Assembly: GCA_030374735.1 (NCBI GenBank)
Contig: JASCIV010000010.1
Coordinates: 22,747 to 86,746, forward strand
Length of the DNA: 64,000 nucleotides
Direction: 5' to 3'
Origin: Gracilaria caudata
Taxonomy: Eukaryota > Rhodophyta > Florideophyceae > Gracilariales > Gracilariaceae
Below the pieces are notes generated by a model. It saw nothing but the letters and a program-made list of their open reading frames with translations, made no database searches and was not told the origin of the DNA. Below are positions 38,401 through 48,556 of the stretch, piece after piece (positions within the stretch are counted from its first letter, which is position 1; the number at the start of each line of letters is the position of its first letter). The translations under genes and the position numbers were made by a program.

Positions 38401-38738
38401 CTTCCATTTTTGTTTTGTGAACATAGAAGGTAGTACTGTTACATATTTTGAAGGGTTGGGGAGCAACACATGGAAGAACTTCATATCAACGGACAGAGCC
38501 CCTTGTATACAAATGACATGATGAACCCCCTATCATACGGGAGTTACAGAAAGCGCCTGTAAATGCCATGCAAGAGCAAAGGGCATAGTGAAACTGCCGT
38601 TCGCTCGACATTGCATGAAATCCGTGGACACCAACCTCATTATCCTCCCAAACTTCAAAAACCCTGGTAACGTCCCAAAAAATACAGACTGAGTAAACAT
38701 GAACATACATGAAAGTGCTAGCTAACGGTTTCGCATTT
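35468..38738. other. 3.3-kb gene-free region with a long hairpin
   Basis: The largest gap in the window. All open frames are short and unconvincing. Composition is AT-richer than average. It holds the 119-nt hairpin at 37132-37250 and no recognised mobile element. It could contain non-coding RNA genes, old decayed elements or a gene with many introns that I cannot assemble. Confidence 0.45.
37132..37250. ncRNA. Near-perfect 56-bp hairpin (candidate miRNA-like precursor or MITE)
   Basis: The left arm at 37132-37187 and right arm at 37195-37250 are reverse complements over 56 positions with four mismatches, closed by a 7-nt loop. Flanks do not pair further. There is no coding frame. The shape fits a small-RNA precursor, or the remnant of a small inverted-repeat element. 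Which strand would be transcribed is unknown. Confidence 0.5.
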
Positions 38739-39938
38739 CTACTTGGCGAGCGTTCGAGGTAATAACGTCTGATTGTTTCGAGCCGTAATAGACTCATGTA
38801 TCCTTCTTCTTGGGTACTTGCGATTAGTGTATGCAACTGCTCTTTCGTATACGCGTTCTCTCTGCTTAACCTTCATTGTTGATGTTGCGGAACCATGACC
38901 ACCAACTCCTCGTTCGAAAGGAGCGGAATAAGCACCAACAGTATAACCGTTAGTCCATGCCTCATAGCTGAAAACGCAGTCTTGCCAAACACCTGGTTCT
39001 CCTCGTTTGGCAATGGTAAGTTCCAATCCGCCGGCTTTTCTTAAAACGTCTCTCCTGATGAACACTGGTGCGATCCAAACGCATTCGGCATACATGAATG
39101 GCAACTTGGTTGTCGGTTCCACAAACGGTAACGGCTTTGTGTTTCCTTGACGTAATCCACCGTGTGTACTGATTTGCTCACCATACTCGTATCCTTGTCC
39201 TGTATTGTGGTCCCAGAGTTGACCGATGTAACCACCCAACACTCCTAAATCGGGTAATGCTTCGAAAAGCTTGATAGCATTCTTCAACCATTCGTCATCG
39301 AGAGGCAACAAATCATCATCTTGTAACAACACAACAATGTCACCAGAAGACATTCGCATGGCACGATTGTAACTTCGTAATTCGTGAAGATTGTTTGAGC
39401 GAATGATAAAGTGGTGCGGTTCGTTAAGAGCGGCATGCCAGTCGTGTAAGGACCCATCTGTGGATCCATCTTCACTTATAACGATCTCCTGAACCACAGT
39501 GGAAGACTTGAGACTAGTTGAAATATTAGCAATATTGGCATGATGGTTAAAACTCTGGACAATGGCAGTGAGCAAAGGTGGTTTCTTCACGTGGAGTTGA
39601 GGAATCAAACACCGACACTGATACCTTTCTGAAGATTGTGAAACGTCTTTCGCATGGTGAGAATTAGATCCAACGTATGCATGAGCCAGCCAAACACTTG
39701 AAGCATCGCCGACATCATTCAAACCGTCGCGTAAGATATCGGCGCATATCTGCCATGAATTCTCCTCGCACTGGTGAGAAGAATTGAATGTGCGTACAGG
39801 TCTTGTACCAGCAAACGTGGAAGAGATGTAGAACTGGCCTCGCAACGCAAGAATAAGGATGAGAACCAGCAGAGTTGAACGTGGATTTCGGGACGATTCT
39901 GGGACTCGAGACGAGTGCGAAACCGTGGGACCGTTCAT
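38739..39938 (-). CDS. Type II membrane glycosyltransferase, GT-A fold (GT2-like)
   Basis: 399 residues. A single N-terminal membrane anchor (STLLVLILILALRGQFYI, about 22-39) predicts Golgi type II topology. The catalytic part starts near 118 (PPLLTAIVQSFNHHANI), with the nucleotide-binding EIVISEDGSTDGS near 152 and the metal-binding DxD-type LLQDDDLLPLDDEW near 205. ECVWIAPVFIRRDVLRKAGG and WQDCVFSYEAW follow, as in GT2-type acceptor regions. Donor and acceptor sugars cannot be told. Roles in cell-wall or extracellular polysaccharide or glycoprotein synthesis are plausible. Single exon. Confidence 0.82.
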   Translation of the reverse strand: MNGPTVSHSSRVPESSRNPRSTLLVLILILALRGQFYISSTFAGTRPVRTFNSSHQCEENSWQICADILRDGLNDVGDASSVWLAHAYVGSNSHHAKDVSQSSERYQCRCLIPQLHVKKPPLLTAIVQSFNHHANIANISTSLKSSTVVQEIVISEDGSTDGSLHDWHAALNEPHHFIIRSNNLHELRSYNRAMRMSSGDIVVLLQDDDLLPLDDEWLKNAIKLFEALPDLGVLGGYIGQLWDHNTGQGYEYGEQISTHGGLRQGNTKPLPFVEPTTKLPFMYAECVWIAPVFIRRDVLRKAGGLELTIAKRGEPGVWQDCVFSYEAWTNGYTVGAYSAPFERGVGGHGSATSTMKVKQRERVYERAVAYTNRKYPRRRIHESITARNNQTLLPRTLAK

Positions 39939-40583
39939 GAAGAAGACGAGGTCGCAGCACTCAGTTATGAGCAGCTATGACAGCAGTGGAGCGCTACGAG
40001 AAGAAGCTCAGGCCGCGAATCGTCGCGGTTTTGCTGTACCGTTTACGCTTGTATGGTTGGTGTCGCCGCTCGGTGAACTCGTCCCAGCGGTCGGCTTGCC
40101 GACAGTGAAATGATCGTGGGATGATGCTCGCTACTTGTTGTACCAAAAGGGACATTTTTTCAAATAAAACGCACCACGTCACACGTGACCATGTTGGGAT
40201 CATCACGGCGCAGCTTGGTAGATCATCTAAGATATTGTGTATATCTACGCGACTCCCACGGCATTGATGGCATGCCGTGGGTGTGCTCTAGGGCCGCCGG
40301 CAGTTCCGGCGACTCAAGAGGGTTGGCGACAATATAGAGACAGGCGTAGGCAGAAATTTCGTGCTGACAGAGGTGCTGCGGCCCACGAACGCACTTCGAG
40401 TATGAGCGACCTGTCGAAACGTTGCCCTTGTGGCTTGAAACAATGAACACGCCGGAACTCGCTTTTGTAATGTGCCGACGGGAGCACACGCGCGGCTCGG
40501 AAGTGGCTGAAGGAACAGCCACGGCAACAAGTGTCTAGCACACAATAGAAAAGTTTATGTGCAACATTGGCAGCAAGAGGCAA
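39939..40583. other. Spacer between glycosyltransferase and thioredoxin
   Basis: 645 bp containing a 10-bp stem-loop (40255-40264 with 40272-40281, 7-nt loop). Overlapping frames of 60-100 codons on both strands lack recognisable content. Upstream region of the glycosyltransferase and 3' flank of the thioredoxin. Confidence 0.45.
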
Positions 40584-41173
40584 TCAACTGTCGAATTTCA
40601 TGTACTCCTCAATGTACCTTTCGAGTTCGTTCTTGCCCATGGCGCCCTCCTTGAGTCCATACGGCTTGCCCTTTTTAAACACGGCAAAGGTTGGCAAGCC
40701 TCGGATCGCATATTCCGACACGAATCGTTCATTCTTATCGGTATCAACCTTGCAGACCTTCAGGTCTTCAAACTCGGCGGCAGCCCAATCCATAAGCGGC
40801 GCAACTATCTTACAGGGCCCGCACCATGCGGCATAAAAGTCTACCAACACGGGCTTCTACACGCGCACAAACTCGGTCAGCACATTGTAATACGTTCTGC
40901 GCGCCACATGTCGTGCCTAGCATTTTGCTTACGTACCGTATCGGATTGCTTGAGCACTTCTTCATCGAACGAAACATCATCTACCTCCACTGGAACGGAT
41001 GCTCTAATAGTAGCGTGCTTGACAACATGTCTTGTACGGCGAAAAGCAGGACAGACGGTATTGCTGCTTACCGGGCCGGCGAGCAGCGCAGATCTGCGGA
41101 ACGGCGAGAAAGATGTGACAAAAGCGGAAGAATTGGACATGGCGAACAGAGGAGACTTCGAGAGGGTCAACAC
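40584..41173 (-). CDS. Plastid-type thioredoxin
   Basis: Two exons: 40937-41173 and 40584-40856, with an 80-nt intron (gtacgt...gtgtag). Spliced product 169 residues; ATG 41140 is an alternative start. The first 60 residues are Ser/Arg-rich and end near RASVPVEVDD, as in plastid transit peptides. Exon 2 supplies VLVDFYAAWCGPCKIVAPL with the WCGPC redox site, then VCKVDTDKNERFVSEYAIRGLPTFAVFKKG with the cis-Pro. It reduces target disulfides in the organelle using ferredoxin- or NADPH-derived electrons. Which plastid type (x, y, m or f) is not decided. It is divergent from RTRAF, with 227 bp between starts. Confidence 0.92.
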
Positions 41174-41400
41174 TGTTGACTCATGAGATGTCGGGGAGGC
41201 GGGGCAAAAGGGTAGGAGGAGGCAGAGAGATATCTACCGCCACATCATGTGCCATGATGGAGCTGAATCTCGCTTTGGACGCTGGACACGCGCATCAGAT
41301 TTTTTTTTGCGTTGAAGCGACCCTGTGTGCGCCGCCGCGCACATGCAGGTTCCCGACGCCGCACTCGGAGAGCGCATCTCCCACAATCCGTCCGTCACCC

Positions 41401-42161
41401 ATGAATTGCTCCGAGCCAGCCATCGAACTGCGCCTGAAAGCGCTCCAATGCCCCGTACCACCCAATCCAGCCGGTGAGTTCACCACAACCCCGCCAATGC
41501 ATTCAATTCAGCGCTAACTGCCCCATCAGACGCGCTCCTTGTTCAGAAGCAAATCTGCTGGCTAGAAGACGTTTACATTCGTCGTTACGCCATCGCCGAC
41601 CGTAAGGCGCTTCGCAAAACAGATTACCGCTCAGCTTTAAACGCGTACCTACGACTCCTCGACGCGCCTGTCACAGCATACGCCTCTCCCATCGACGCCA
41701 GAAACTTCTTGTTGGATGTGGCCATCAACCTTCATTACGACGATAATGCCGCTCTGTTCAACACACCGGTGGATCCGTGGCAGTCTCGAAGGCTTCCCGT
41801 GGTGCCAGGCATATCAACCTCGCCCATTGTATCCACTGCGATAGACTCTTTGAGAGAAGCACTGCAGTTACCTGACGCTGAAGGCGTGGACAGTGCGGAC
41901 GTGGCTGCGGCTGCCGCAGACGCGGTGGAAGTTCTCACGAGGGATCCGCTGACGTTTGACACAGAACAGAACATCGACGACCTGCCCATCGCACTCGAAA
42001 CGGAGGATAAGCAAGTTCGACGCGCCACATGCGTGTTGCGCCTTCTGTATGTGCGTCGACTGCGCGCTCTGCAAGATGAGATAAACGATATCATCTCCGA
42101 AATGCAATCCATTACAGCCGAACCAAGTACCGACGCAAAGCTCGGGAAGGTGGGACGTTGA
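41401..42161 (+). CDS. RTRAF: RTRAF (C14orf166/hCLE/CGI-99) family protein
   Basis: Two exons: 41401-41473 and 41530-42161, with a 56-nt intron (gtgagt...ccatcag, branch-like gctaac). Splicing gives 234 residues. It joins IELRLKALQCPVPPNPA to DALLVQKQICWLEDVYIRRY, matching the family's L.AL..P.P/NPA...WLED..IR.Y start. LLDVAINLHYDDNA corresponds to the family's LG(L/V)A..L.Y.DNA. The C-terminus is helical (coiled-coil-like). In animals the protein is part of the tRNA-ligase complex and of RNA transport granules; in this organism the role is inferred. It is convergent with TAM41, 34 bp between stops. Confidence 0.85.
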
Positions 42162-42195
42162 CAGCTGAGTGAAGGGTACACAAGTTTGTTTACTA

Positions 42196-43209
42196 TTATC
42201 GCATCGCACTGCGTATTGACTTGCCAATCTTAGCAGCCACATATCTGACGCTGGTTGTCAAACCAGCAGAGAGCACGCCTTTTCCAGCTTGGGTGAGACT
42301 GCTTCTCGCCACCACCGACCCGATCACGGCCAGCATAGCGTTAGCCACGCGACTAGTATGCATATATGGCAACTCATCGCTCTCAACACCGACGGTCTTG
42401 TGCAACGCCTTCCTGATTGTGAGAGGCAGTCTGCTGAGCAATCGCTGCTGCGCGTCGGCACCAATGTCTCGTCTCCAAAGCTCACCGCGCGTGACAACGT
42501 CCGACACTGTATCACTAGTAGCATACATGGAACGAAACGCTTGCATATTGGCTTGCACAATGTCGCGGACCTTGGTTCTGGCCTCCACGGCCATGGACAT
42601 TCGCACGTCTCTTGTGTAGGATAGAGATGCTACGGCGGTGTAGAAGCGCTGTTCATCAAAGCTCTCTGGCAGCGTGAGTAAAGCGGCAGCGGCGGCTGCC
42701 TCAGTGTTTTGGCGCAAGGCGTGTGTGAGCAGAGGACCCGCGCTAGTGAGCACGCGAACAGGCTTCTGCAGTCGGCCCGAAACGTAGAACGATTGCCACT
42801 GCATGAGGTCAGTGATGAGGTCTGCGGTGGAAACGACGCCGTACTTGAAGCTGGTGCCGCGTGCGCGCAGCATGGTGTTGAAGTACACTGCCGCGCCGGC
42901 GCGCTGCAGTCCGGTGACGAAGGAAGCGCCGGCCACCTGCGCCGGAATGGAGTAGTGGCGAAGGTTGCGGTACAGGTTCTGCGCGTGCCATTGCTGCGGG
43001 TCATCCACGGCCAGCATCAAGTCGATCATGCGCGCGCGCGGGTCGGCGTTGCACTGCGGGACGACGGCGGAGCCGTAGGCGAAGGCGAAGGCGGCCGGCG
43101 GCAGCGAGGCCACAATGTGCTGCGCCTGATCGAGCGGCACCGCGCACGGGTCGGCGACGTGCACCATGTCGCGCGCGCTCGGGTTGCGCTGCGAGCTGCA
43201 GCGACGCAT
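42196..43209 (-). CDS. TAM41: Mitochondrial CDP-diacylglycerol synthase
   Basis: 337 residues. AFAYGSAVVPQ carries the nucleotidyltransferase GS motif, followed by MIDLMLAVDDPQQWHAQNLYRN with the acidic residues and the W-H/Q-x-x-N signature. Then come GAAVYFNTML, KYGVVSTADLITDLMQW and YVSGRLQKPVRVL, all characteristic of TAM41. It converts phosphatidic acid and CTP to CDP-diacylglycerol in the mitochondrial inner membrane, the first step to cardiolipin. The N-terminus (MRRCSSQRNPSARDM) is short and basic and may be part of the targeting signal; ATG 43167 is an alternative start. No intron. Confidence 0.93.
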   Translation of the reverse strand: MRRCSSQRNPSARDMVHVADPCAVPLDQAQHIVASLPPAAFAFAYGSAVVPQCNADPRARMIDLMLAVDDPQQWHAQNLYRNLRHYSIPAQVAGASFVTGLQRAGAAVYFNTMLRARGTSFKYGVVSTADLITDLMQWQSFYVSGRLQKPVRVLTSAGPLLTHALRQNTEAAAAAALLTLPESFDEQRFYTAVASLSYTRDVRMSMAVEARTKVRDIVQANMQAFRSMYATSDTVSDVVTRGELWRRDIGADAQQRLLSRLPLTIRKALHKTVGVESDELPYMHTSRVANAMLAVIGSVVARSSLTQAGKGVLSAGLTTSVRYVAAKIGKSIRSAMR

Positions 43210-43686
43210 GGACGATTGCGAGCGCCGCGTGCCGCGCGCTCAACTCCGAATAGTAGCGCCTATTTCTAACAGCTGTCGCCATTTCGCGGCTTACAGATCA
43301 CCAGCTATCAGCACACGTGTGCCCGTGGACACGGCTAGGGTTCCTCGCGCGCGCCGCTCCGCTGCTCCGCTCTCCGCTTGCAGAGCAGGTGGGCGGGTGG
43401 CACGAAATCTGAAACGTGCGAAGATGCAAACGGTGGATACAGATACAAAAGCGAAGCGGGAGAACCGTCGGTGGGCAGCCTCGCGTTGCAACGCGCCGCC
43501 AGCTGCTCGCCGGACGTGGGCGGAGGGCGTGTTGAGCTACTATTTACAATGGACTGATGATCCGCTAGAGTACGATACAGAGCACACACACAGCACGCGG
43601 CGCGCGCGCGCCGTCACGCCACCGCAACACGGGGGGAAAAAAAAAAGGAAACCGCGACAGTCGCGCACCGCGCCGCCCCGCAACAG
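43210..43686. other. Spacer upstream of TAM41
   Basis: 477 bp between the TAM41 start and the CDK stop, both on the minus strand. An A-run at 43637-43646 and a CGCG-rich patch just before it. No gene seen. Confidence 0.5.
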
Positions 43687-44664
43687 CTACAAGAGGTCGT
43701 TAACCATGGCGTCGTTCTCCTTATTGTCGTTGAGTACAGGGCCTGTGTACTCCGAGTACTTGTGACGGATGTCGTCAAAGTACGCGCTCTCCAACGCCTC
43801 CAGCGCCGACACTCTCCGGTGCGGAGACAGATGCAACATGCTCTCCAGCAACTCGATGCCATCCGCTCCCAACACCGCCAGCCCCTTGAACGCTTCGTGC
43901 AGCCGTTGTCGCTTCCACTGCGGGTACGCATGCCAGTCGCGTAGCATCGACAGATTAGGCCATGTCTCCGACGTCGGCGTTCCCAGCACGCGGAAAATGG
44001 CCAGTAGTTGTTCCAGTTCGGAGTCGCCGCAGAATATCGGTCGCCCCAGAATCATCTCAGCTAGGATGCATCCCACCGACCATATGTCCACCCCGGTCGA
44101 ATAGTACTTGGTGCCGAGCAAGATCTCCGGCGCGCGGTACCACAACGTCACTACCTCGTGCGTGTATTTCGCCACCGGCAGCGTGAACACGCGCCCCAAA
44201 CCAAAGTCGGCCAGCTTCACCGTGCGCGACTTCACGTCGATCAAAAGGTTTTGCGGCTTGAGGTCGCGGTGCAGCACCGCGTGCGAGTGACAATACTTGA
44301 GTCCGAGTAGGATTTGATAACAAAATTCCTTTGCCAGTTGCGCGTTCATGCCCACACCCTTTCCGTACGCTGTGGTCATGAACTGCTTGAGATCATGATC
44401 GAGGTACTCGAAAACAAGGAACAACACGGGCATTCCCGAACGTTGCTCGGAATGAACCACTTCCTCCAGACGCACAATGTAAGGGCTGTCGAGACTGCGC
44501 AGGATGGACACCTCACGGAGCGTTGTTGGCGGAACACCCTCGTCATCGCTGGCAAGAATGGTCTTCTTCAACGCCACGATCTTGCCCGTCTCCAAGTGCT
44601 GCGCCTTGTACACCTTACCGTACGTGCCCTGTCCGAGCAGCTCGGTGCGCTTATAGTTTTCCAT
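43687..44664 (-). CDS. Cyclin-dependent kinase, B-type-like (PPTTLRE) with C-terminal KEN motif
   Basis: 325 residues from ATG 44664 (MENYKRTELLGQGTYGKVYK); an upstream in-frame ATG at 44739 adds 25 unrelated residues. It shows the Gly loop, VALKK, HRDLKPQN, ADFGLGR and the T-loop THEVVTLWYRAPE. The cyclin-binding helix reads PPTTLREVSILRSL. This is closest to the PPTALRE/PPTTLRE helix of plant CDKB, rather than the PSTAIRE of CDKA/CDK1. CDKB enzymes act in G2/M. The tail GPVLNDNKENDAMVNDLL contains KEN, a degron recognised by APC/C-Cdh1, which would suit a mitotic protein. An E2F-like TTTGGCGG lies about 415 bp upstream. No intron. Confidence 0.93.
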   Translation of the reverse strand: MENYKRTELLGQGTYGKVYKAQHLETGKIVALKKTILASDDEGVPPTTLREVSILRSLDSPYIVRLEEVVHSEQRSGMPVLFLVFEYLDHDLKQFMTTAYGKGVGMNAQLAKEFCYQILLGLKYCHSHAVLHRDLKPQNLLIDVKSRTVKLADFGLGRVFTLPVAKYTHEVVTLWYRAPEILLGTKYYSTGVDIWSVGCILAEMILGRPIFCGDSELEQLLAIFRVLGTPTSETWPNLSMLRDWHAYPQWKRQRLHEAFKGLAVLGADGIELLESMLHLSPHRRVSALEALESAYFDDIRHKYSEYTGPVLNDNKENDAMVNDLL

Positions 44665-46747
44665 GGGAACGGACGAGAGAGAGGAGGGCGATGCGACTTG
44701 AACAAGAACGAGAAAGAGGGGAGCGTTGTACGGCCGCAAGCATGAGAGAGGAGGAGGGAGGGAGGGAGGGGGGGGTAGAGTGAGTTAGGAAGCGCGGGAG
44801 CGGATGTTTTTGAGGGGGACGGGAGCGGTGCAACAGGGAAGGACGCGAACGATGGACAGATGTAGGGGCTGCCTGCTGCCTGCGGTGGCAGCAACGGGCA
44901 GCAGGCGGCGGCGACGGTAGCCGTTACGGAGGGGGTGGGGGGGGGGGATGGGGGTGAAGAAGTGGGGAGCTGGGAGGGGTGGGGGGGGGGGGGCGGATGG
45001 GCGTGGCGACGAGGGTAGACGCGCTGTGCGTGTGGGGCGGCGCGCGGCGGCACTGGCTCAGGAGCGCGGCTGCGCGTTTTGGCGGCAATGTGCGCCACGG
45101 CGGGCGCATTCGCTTCCATTGGTCGCTAACGCTCTCTGTATCAACCCGTTCAAATTTTTGAAACCGCCCATGTAAGCGATCGTTTGTTGACAGTGGGTGG
45201 TCGTTTTTCCTTTGATGCGCAAAACTTTTGAATTCAAACTGCTTTTTCAAAAAAGCTGCCGCCCCACTCTTGGTCCGCAGTTGGTCCTGTGGGACCCTTC
45301 CGCGCTACATATAGAATACATTTGATATAAAGTATAACTTCATACTATGAAGCGAAGGCTCTTGTGCAACAAGTCGTATTCCCATAGCTTGTGCCATACA
45401 AGCTCGTACGTATGGAAGCACTCCGCACTAGCCCATACAGCCTGTATAACACCTTCCACCTCTTCCTGCTCTCGATTCGAGCCAGCTGAGCAGAACTGAT
45501 CACTTCACTTGTAGGAGAAGCTACGGAGGTGCCTCAAGCAGCTTCTCCGTCGTTCATCCACGCTTCGTTTAAAGCACACATCCGCATTCGTTTGTACTAG
45601 AGCCTCCCACCCAATTTGACACAGTTTGCGTTAGAGCAAGCAGCCGAGCATTGATACTTGATGTTTCTCATGTCAAACGCCGCACTCTAAGCACCACTAT
45701 CCAGCCAAGCCAAAAGCCGAATTCAACACTGGCTTCTTCAAGATGCGCACTTAACTCTTATCGAGAACAAATGTTTTTCTTTGCTCTGATATCTTTATTT
45801 TAAACCTACAGCCGTATTGCTCCACAATATGCAGTCCAGACAATATTCTTTTTCCATCAAAGCTCGAGGGGCCGCATATTCTCTGCTTATTCTCCAATCA
45901 CCGCCTTCCATGTCCTTCTCACTTTTGTTTTCTTTTTTTTTTTCAACCGTTGCAAGAGGAAGCCAGCGTTTTGCATGCAGTCAACTGCAATCCGCGATCG
46001 GTGTGGCCAACCAAGATGAGTATGATTCCAGATTGAGTAACTCCGAGACCCCAAAAAGTTATATACCTTGAGTTCGGATGCTGTCACTCACTGCTGCTGT
46101 AACATGAAACACATCCATTGCGGATGGGCCGCACAATTATGCTACTTTTCTCATCTTCGTTCTGGTAGTCATCTCGATTATTCACATGCCCTCATCATCA
46201 AATGCTGTTAAAGCATTGCAGTTTTTGCCGAAAAATAGCAAGGCGTGCATTTGGTTCCATGTTCTTCTTCTTCTTCTGATCACTTGTGTTGTTGCTCGCT
46301 TTTAAAGAAGCGAGATTGATATCTTGATTTCAGAATTGGGCAAGGCAAAGAAGTCCGGTGCAATTGCATCAAAGCAAGCCCCTCTGGGCGTGAACGCCAT
46401 GCGAGAGAAAAATTCATGTTTACCACGGAGTTACATTGCAGAGATAGTATAGTTGACTCTACGTAGCAGGCAGTATCGAAAGAAGAACAATAATCCACGT
46501 CTGCTACACCGAAAGTCCACTACGGAATGCTGTTGCACACTACTGAAGGGGCAGAGCCCGTCTTCCGATTTTTTGCTATCGTACCGTGTAACGAGCACTA
46601 TGTCTTACGTTCAGGTCAACCGACAAAGCGCACCAGAATGCTAGTTTGGTGCCGATGGGTGGTATCTTTATGATTTTTCAGATAAGTTAGGCAACCCCTA
46701 TTCAAAATTGTTGGGTGAAGAACGAACAAGAGGGCCAAGGGAAGGGG
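44665..46747. other. 2.1-kb intergenic region upstream of the CDK with G-run tracts
   Basis: The proximal 350 bp are very G-rich on the plus strand (44752-44776 and 44930-44998). An E2F-like TTTGGCGG lies at 45078-45085. The distal part (45.2-46.7 kb) is AT-richer with a T-run near 45930-45943. Short open frames look random. No gene supported. Confidence 0.45.
44930..44998 (+). repeat. G-run tract with G-quadruplex potential
   Basis: At least five runs of three or more G (up to 12 in a row) within 70 bp on the plus strand, upstream of the CDK on its non-coding side. A smaller tract is at 44752-44776. Confidence 0.75.
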
Positions 46748-47955
46748 CTATGAGTTAGCATTGCCTTGATCGTTCTGTGCTGAGTCTGGTGCTGCTGTTA
46801 TTTCGTCTGTGAGAGCACTAGCGCTCACAGATGCCGAAGCTGATGCAGACGCAGAAGCCGAGGCGGTCGCTGTGGCGGTTGCTTGTTTGGGCTGGCTGTT
46901 AGAAGGAGCGCTGGTTGTTTCTATCGGTGTTTGTGCCGAATCTGATGAGAGTCGTTTTCTCTTGTTCGAGTTTGCATTTGGATCTATAATGCCATGCACG
47001 TTTCGAGTCTGTGGGGAACGGTTAGAAAGTTGCTTGTTTGCTGCAACGAGAGGTGGAGGTGGTGTGCAAGACTTACATGTCGTGTGAGATCACTTCTTAA
47101 ACCGAAGCGAGAATTGCAAATGTTGCACAGAAACGGTCGTTGTTTGAGATGAACTGTCTTGATGTGTTTGACCATATTTCCGTGAAGTGAGAAGGAGACG
47201 TGACAGGTTTCGCATTTGTGCTCCCTCTTGCCGTCGTGGCTTTTCATGTGGGAGTAAAGATTACTGCTCCGTCCGAAACGTGCGCCACAGGTAGTACATG
47301 CAAAAGGTCTTTTACGGTCGTGCGCCGTTCGGATGTGTTCTACCAACAAGTTCTTATGACCGTAACTCGCATCACATCGATCACATTTGAAAGGGCGACA
47401 GTTCTCGTGCACGGTTCTAATATGCTTTTGCATGTTGGAGTTGGTCTTGAAGGACGATTTGCAACGAGGGCACACAAACTCCTTGGCGGGCGGCGATGAT
47501 GAAGGAGGAGAGGTTGTAGTTGCGACGGCTGAAGAAGGGTTGGTGCCAGGCGGCATAACAGTAGACCAGAACAAGTTTTGGCTGGGCTGCGCAAAGTACG
47601 CCGCGGGGGCGGCGTAATAGGGAGGCATCTGATATGTCTGAAACGGTTGGTACGGCTGCATTAGCATGTGCGGAGGCTGCGTCATCGGGAGACGGATGAC
47701 GCAAGGAATGCCATCGAGTAGGACTGTGACATCGGGCACTGGCGATGAATTAGCGGCAGAAGCCAGCGTCATTGCCTGTAGTTGGAATCCATTCGCAGCA
47801 GCAGCAGATGCAGCGGATGAAACGACTTGGGTAAGCACGGCGTGTTGACTGGAAGAAGGATCACGCACGGAATCCGAGTGAGCGGCAGGAGCGGCAGAGC
47901 AGTCGTACGGAAGCGATGGAGGCGGCTGCTGAGCAGACGCGGGAGGATCGGGCAT
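46748..47955 (-). CDS. C2H2 transcription factor with five zinc fingers
   Basis: Two exons: 47077-47955 and 46748-47008, with a 68-nt intron (gtaagt...ccacag, branch-like ttctaac). 379 residues from ATG 47955 (MPDPPASAQQ). The N-terminus is Ala/Ser/Pro/Gln-rich (possible activation region). Fingers 1-5 are FVCPRCKSSF, FKCDRCDASY, FACTTCGARF, HKCETCHVSF and FLCNICNSRF, each with the matching H-x3/4-H. The fifth finger's last His (TRNVH) is supplied by exon 2, which supports the intron. A basic NKRKR and an (SA)n repeat close the protein. Upstream ATGs in the same frame exist but give poor sequence. Confidence 0.88.
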
Positions 47956-48556
47956 GGAGGTGGCCGCCGTGCTATGGTGTACGAAGAGGATGCGTTCGGC
48001 ATGCAAAAGCCTACAAAGGTACCATTTGAAGGGGTGGCGCAATGGGGCGGGATTTTTTATCCGTGAAGGAATGGCAGGGAGGCGGCTCTTGTACGCTATG
48101 ACGTGCAGTTTGCGTGCGAATCTGCGCTCATTGGCGGAAAGCACCATCCATTGGTTGGGACTTGGACGGAGGGGAGTGGTTCTGTGCCGCCAACCGACAA
48201 CAATCCGCCTCCCCACAATTGTTCTCTGTTGTCCGTAACAGGCCCCGTTGCGTGCGTGTCGTGCTGCTCTCAGGGGTGATGGCCTTTTGCTTTGCTTTCG
48301 CTGTGCCTGGTCGGTATTCGTGCCATCAGCTCGGGCGCCGGCAACTAATGTTAGAGGCCTGCTCAATGAGCACTACTCACGCGCGCGGGTGTGAGGATTA
48401 GGGTTTGGACAAATCTGTCTGTCCTTGTTTCGCGCTATTTGCCCTTCAGATACTGCCTACGGACTCGCTCTGTATGTTCTTTCGCTTCTCTGTGATCAAA
48501 GTGATCGGCGTCACCGTTGACTACTTCACTTGAGGATACTCGCCAACTACGATACA
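47956..48556. promoter_or_regulatory. Divergent promoter region of the C2H2 factor and PanB
   Basis: 601 bp between two outward starts. No gene; no clear motif beyond GC-rich patches. Confidence 0.45.

Noticed and set aside
40223..40583. Overlapping 85-99-codon minus-strand frames
   Set aside because: Three frames are open at once, none with recognisable content; a stem-loop lies inside.
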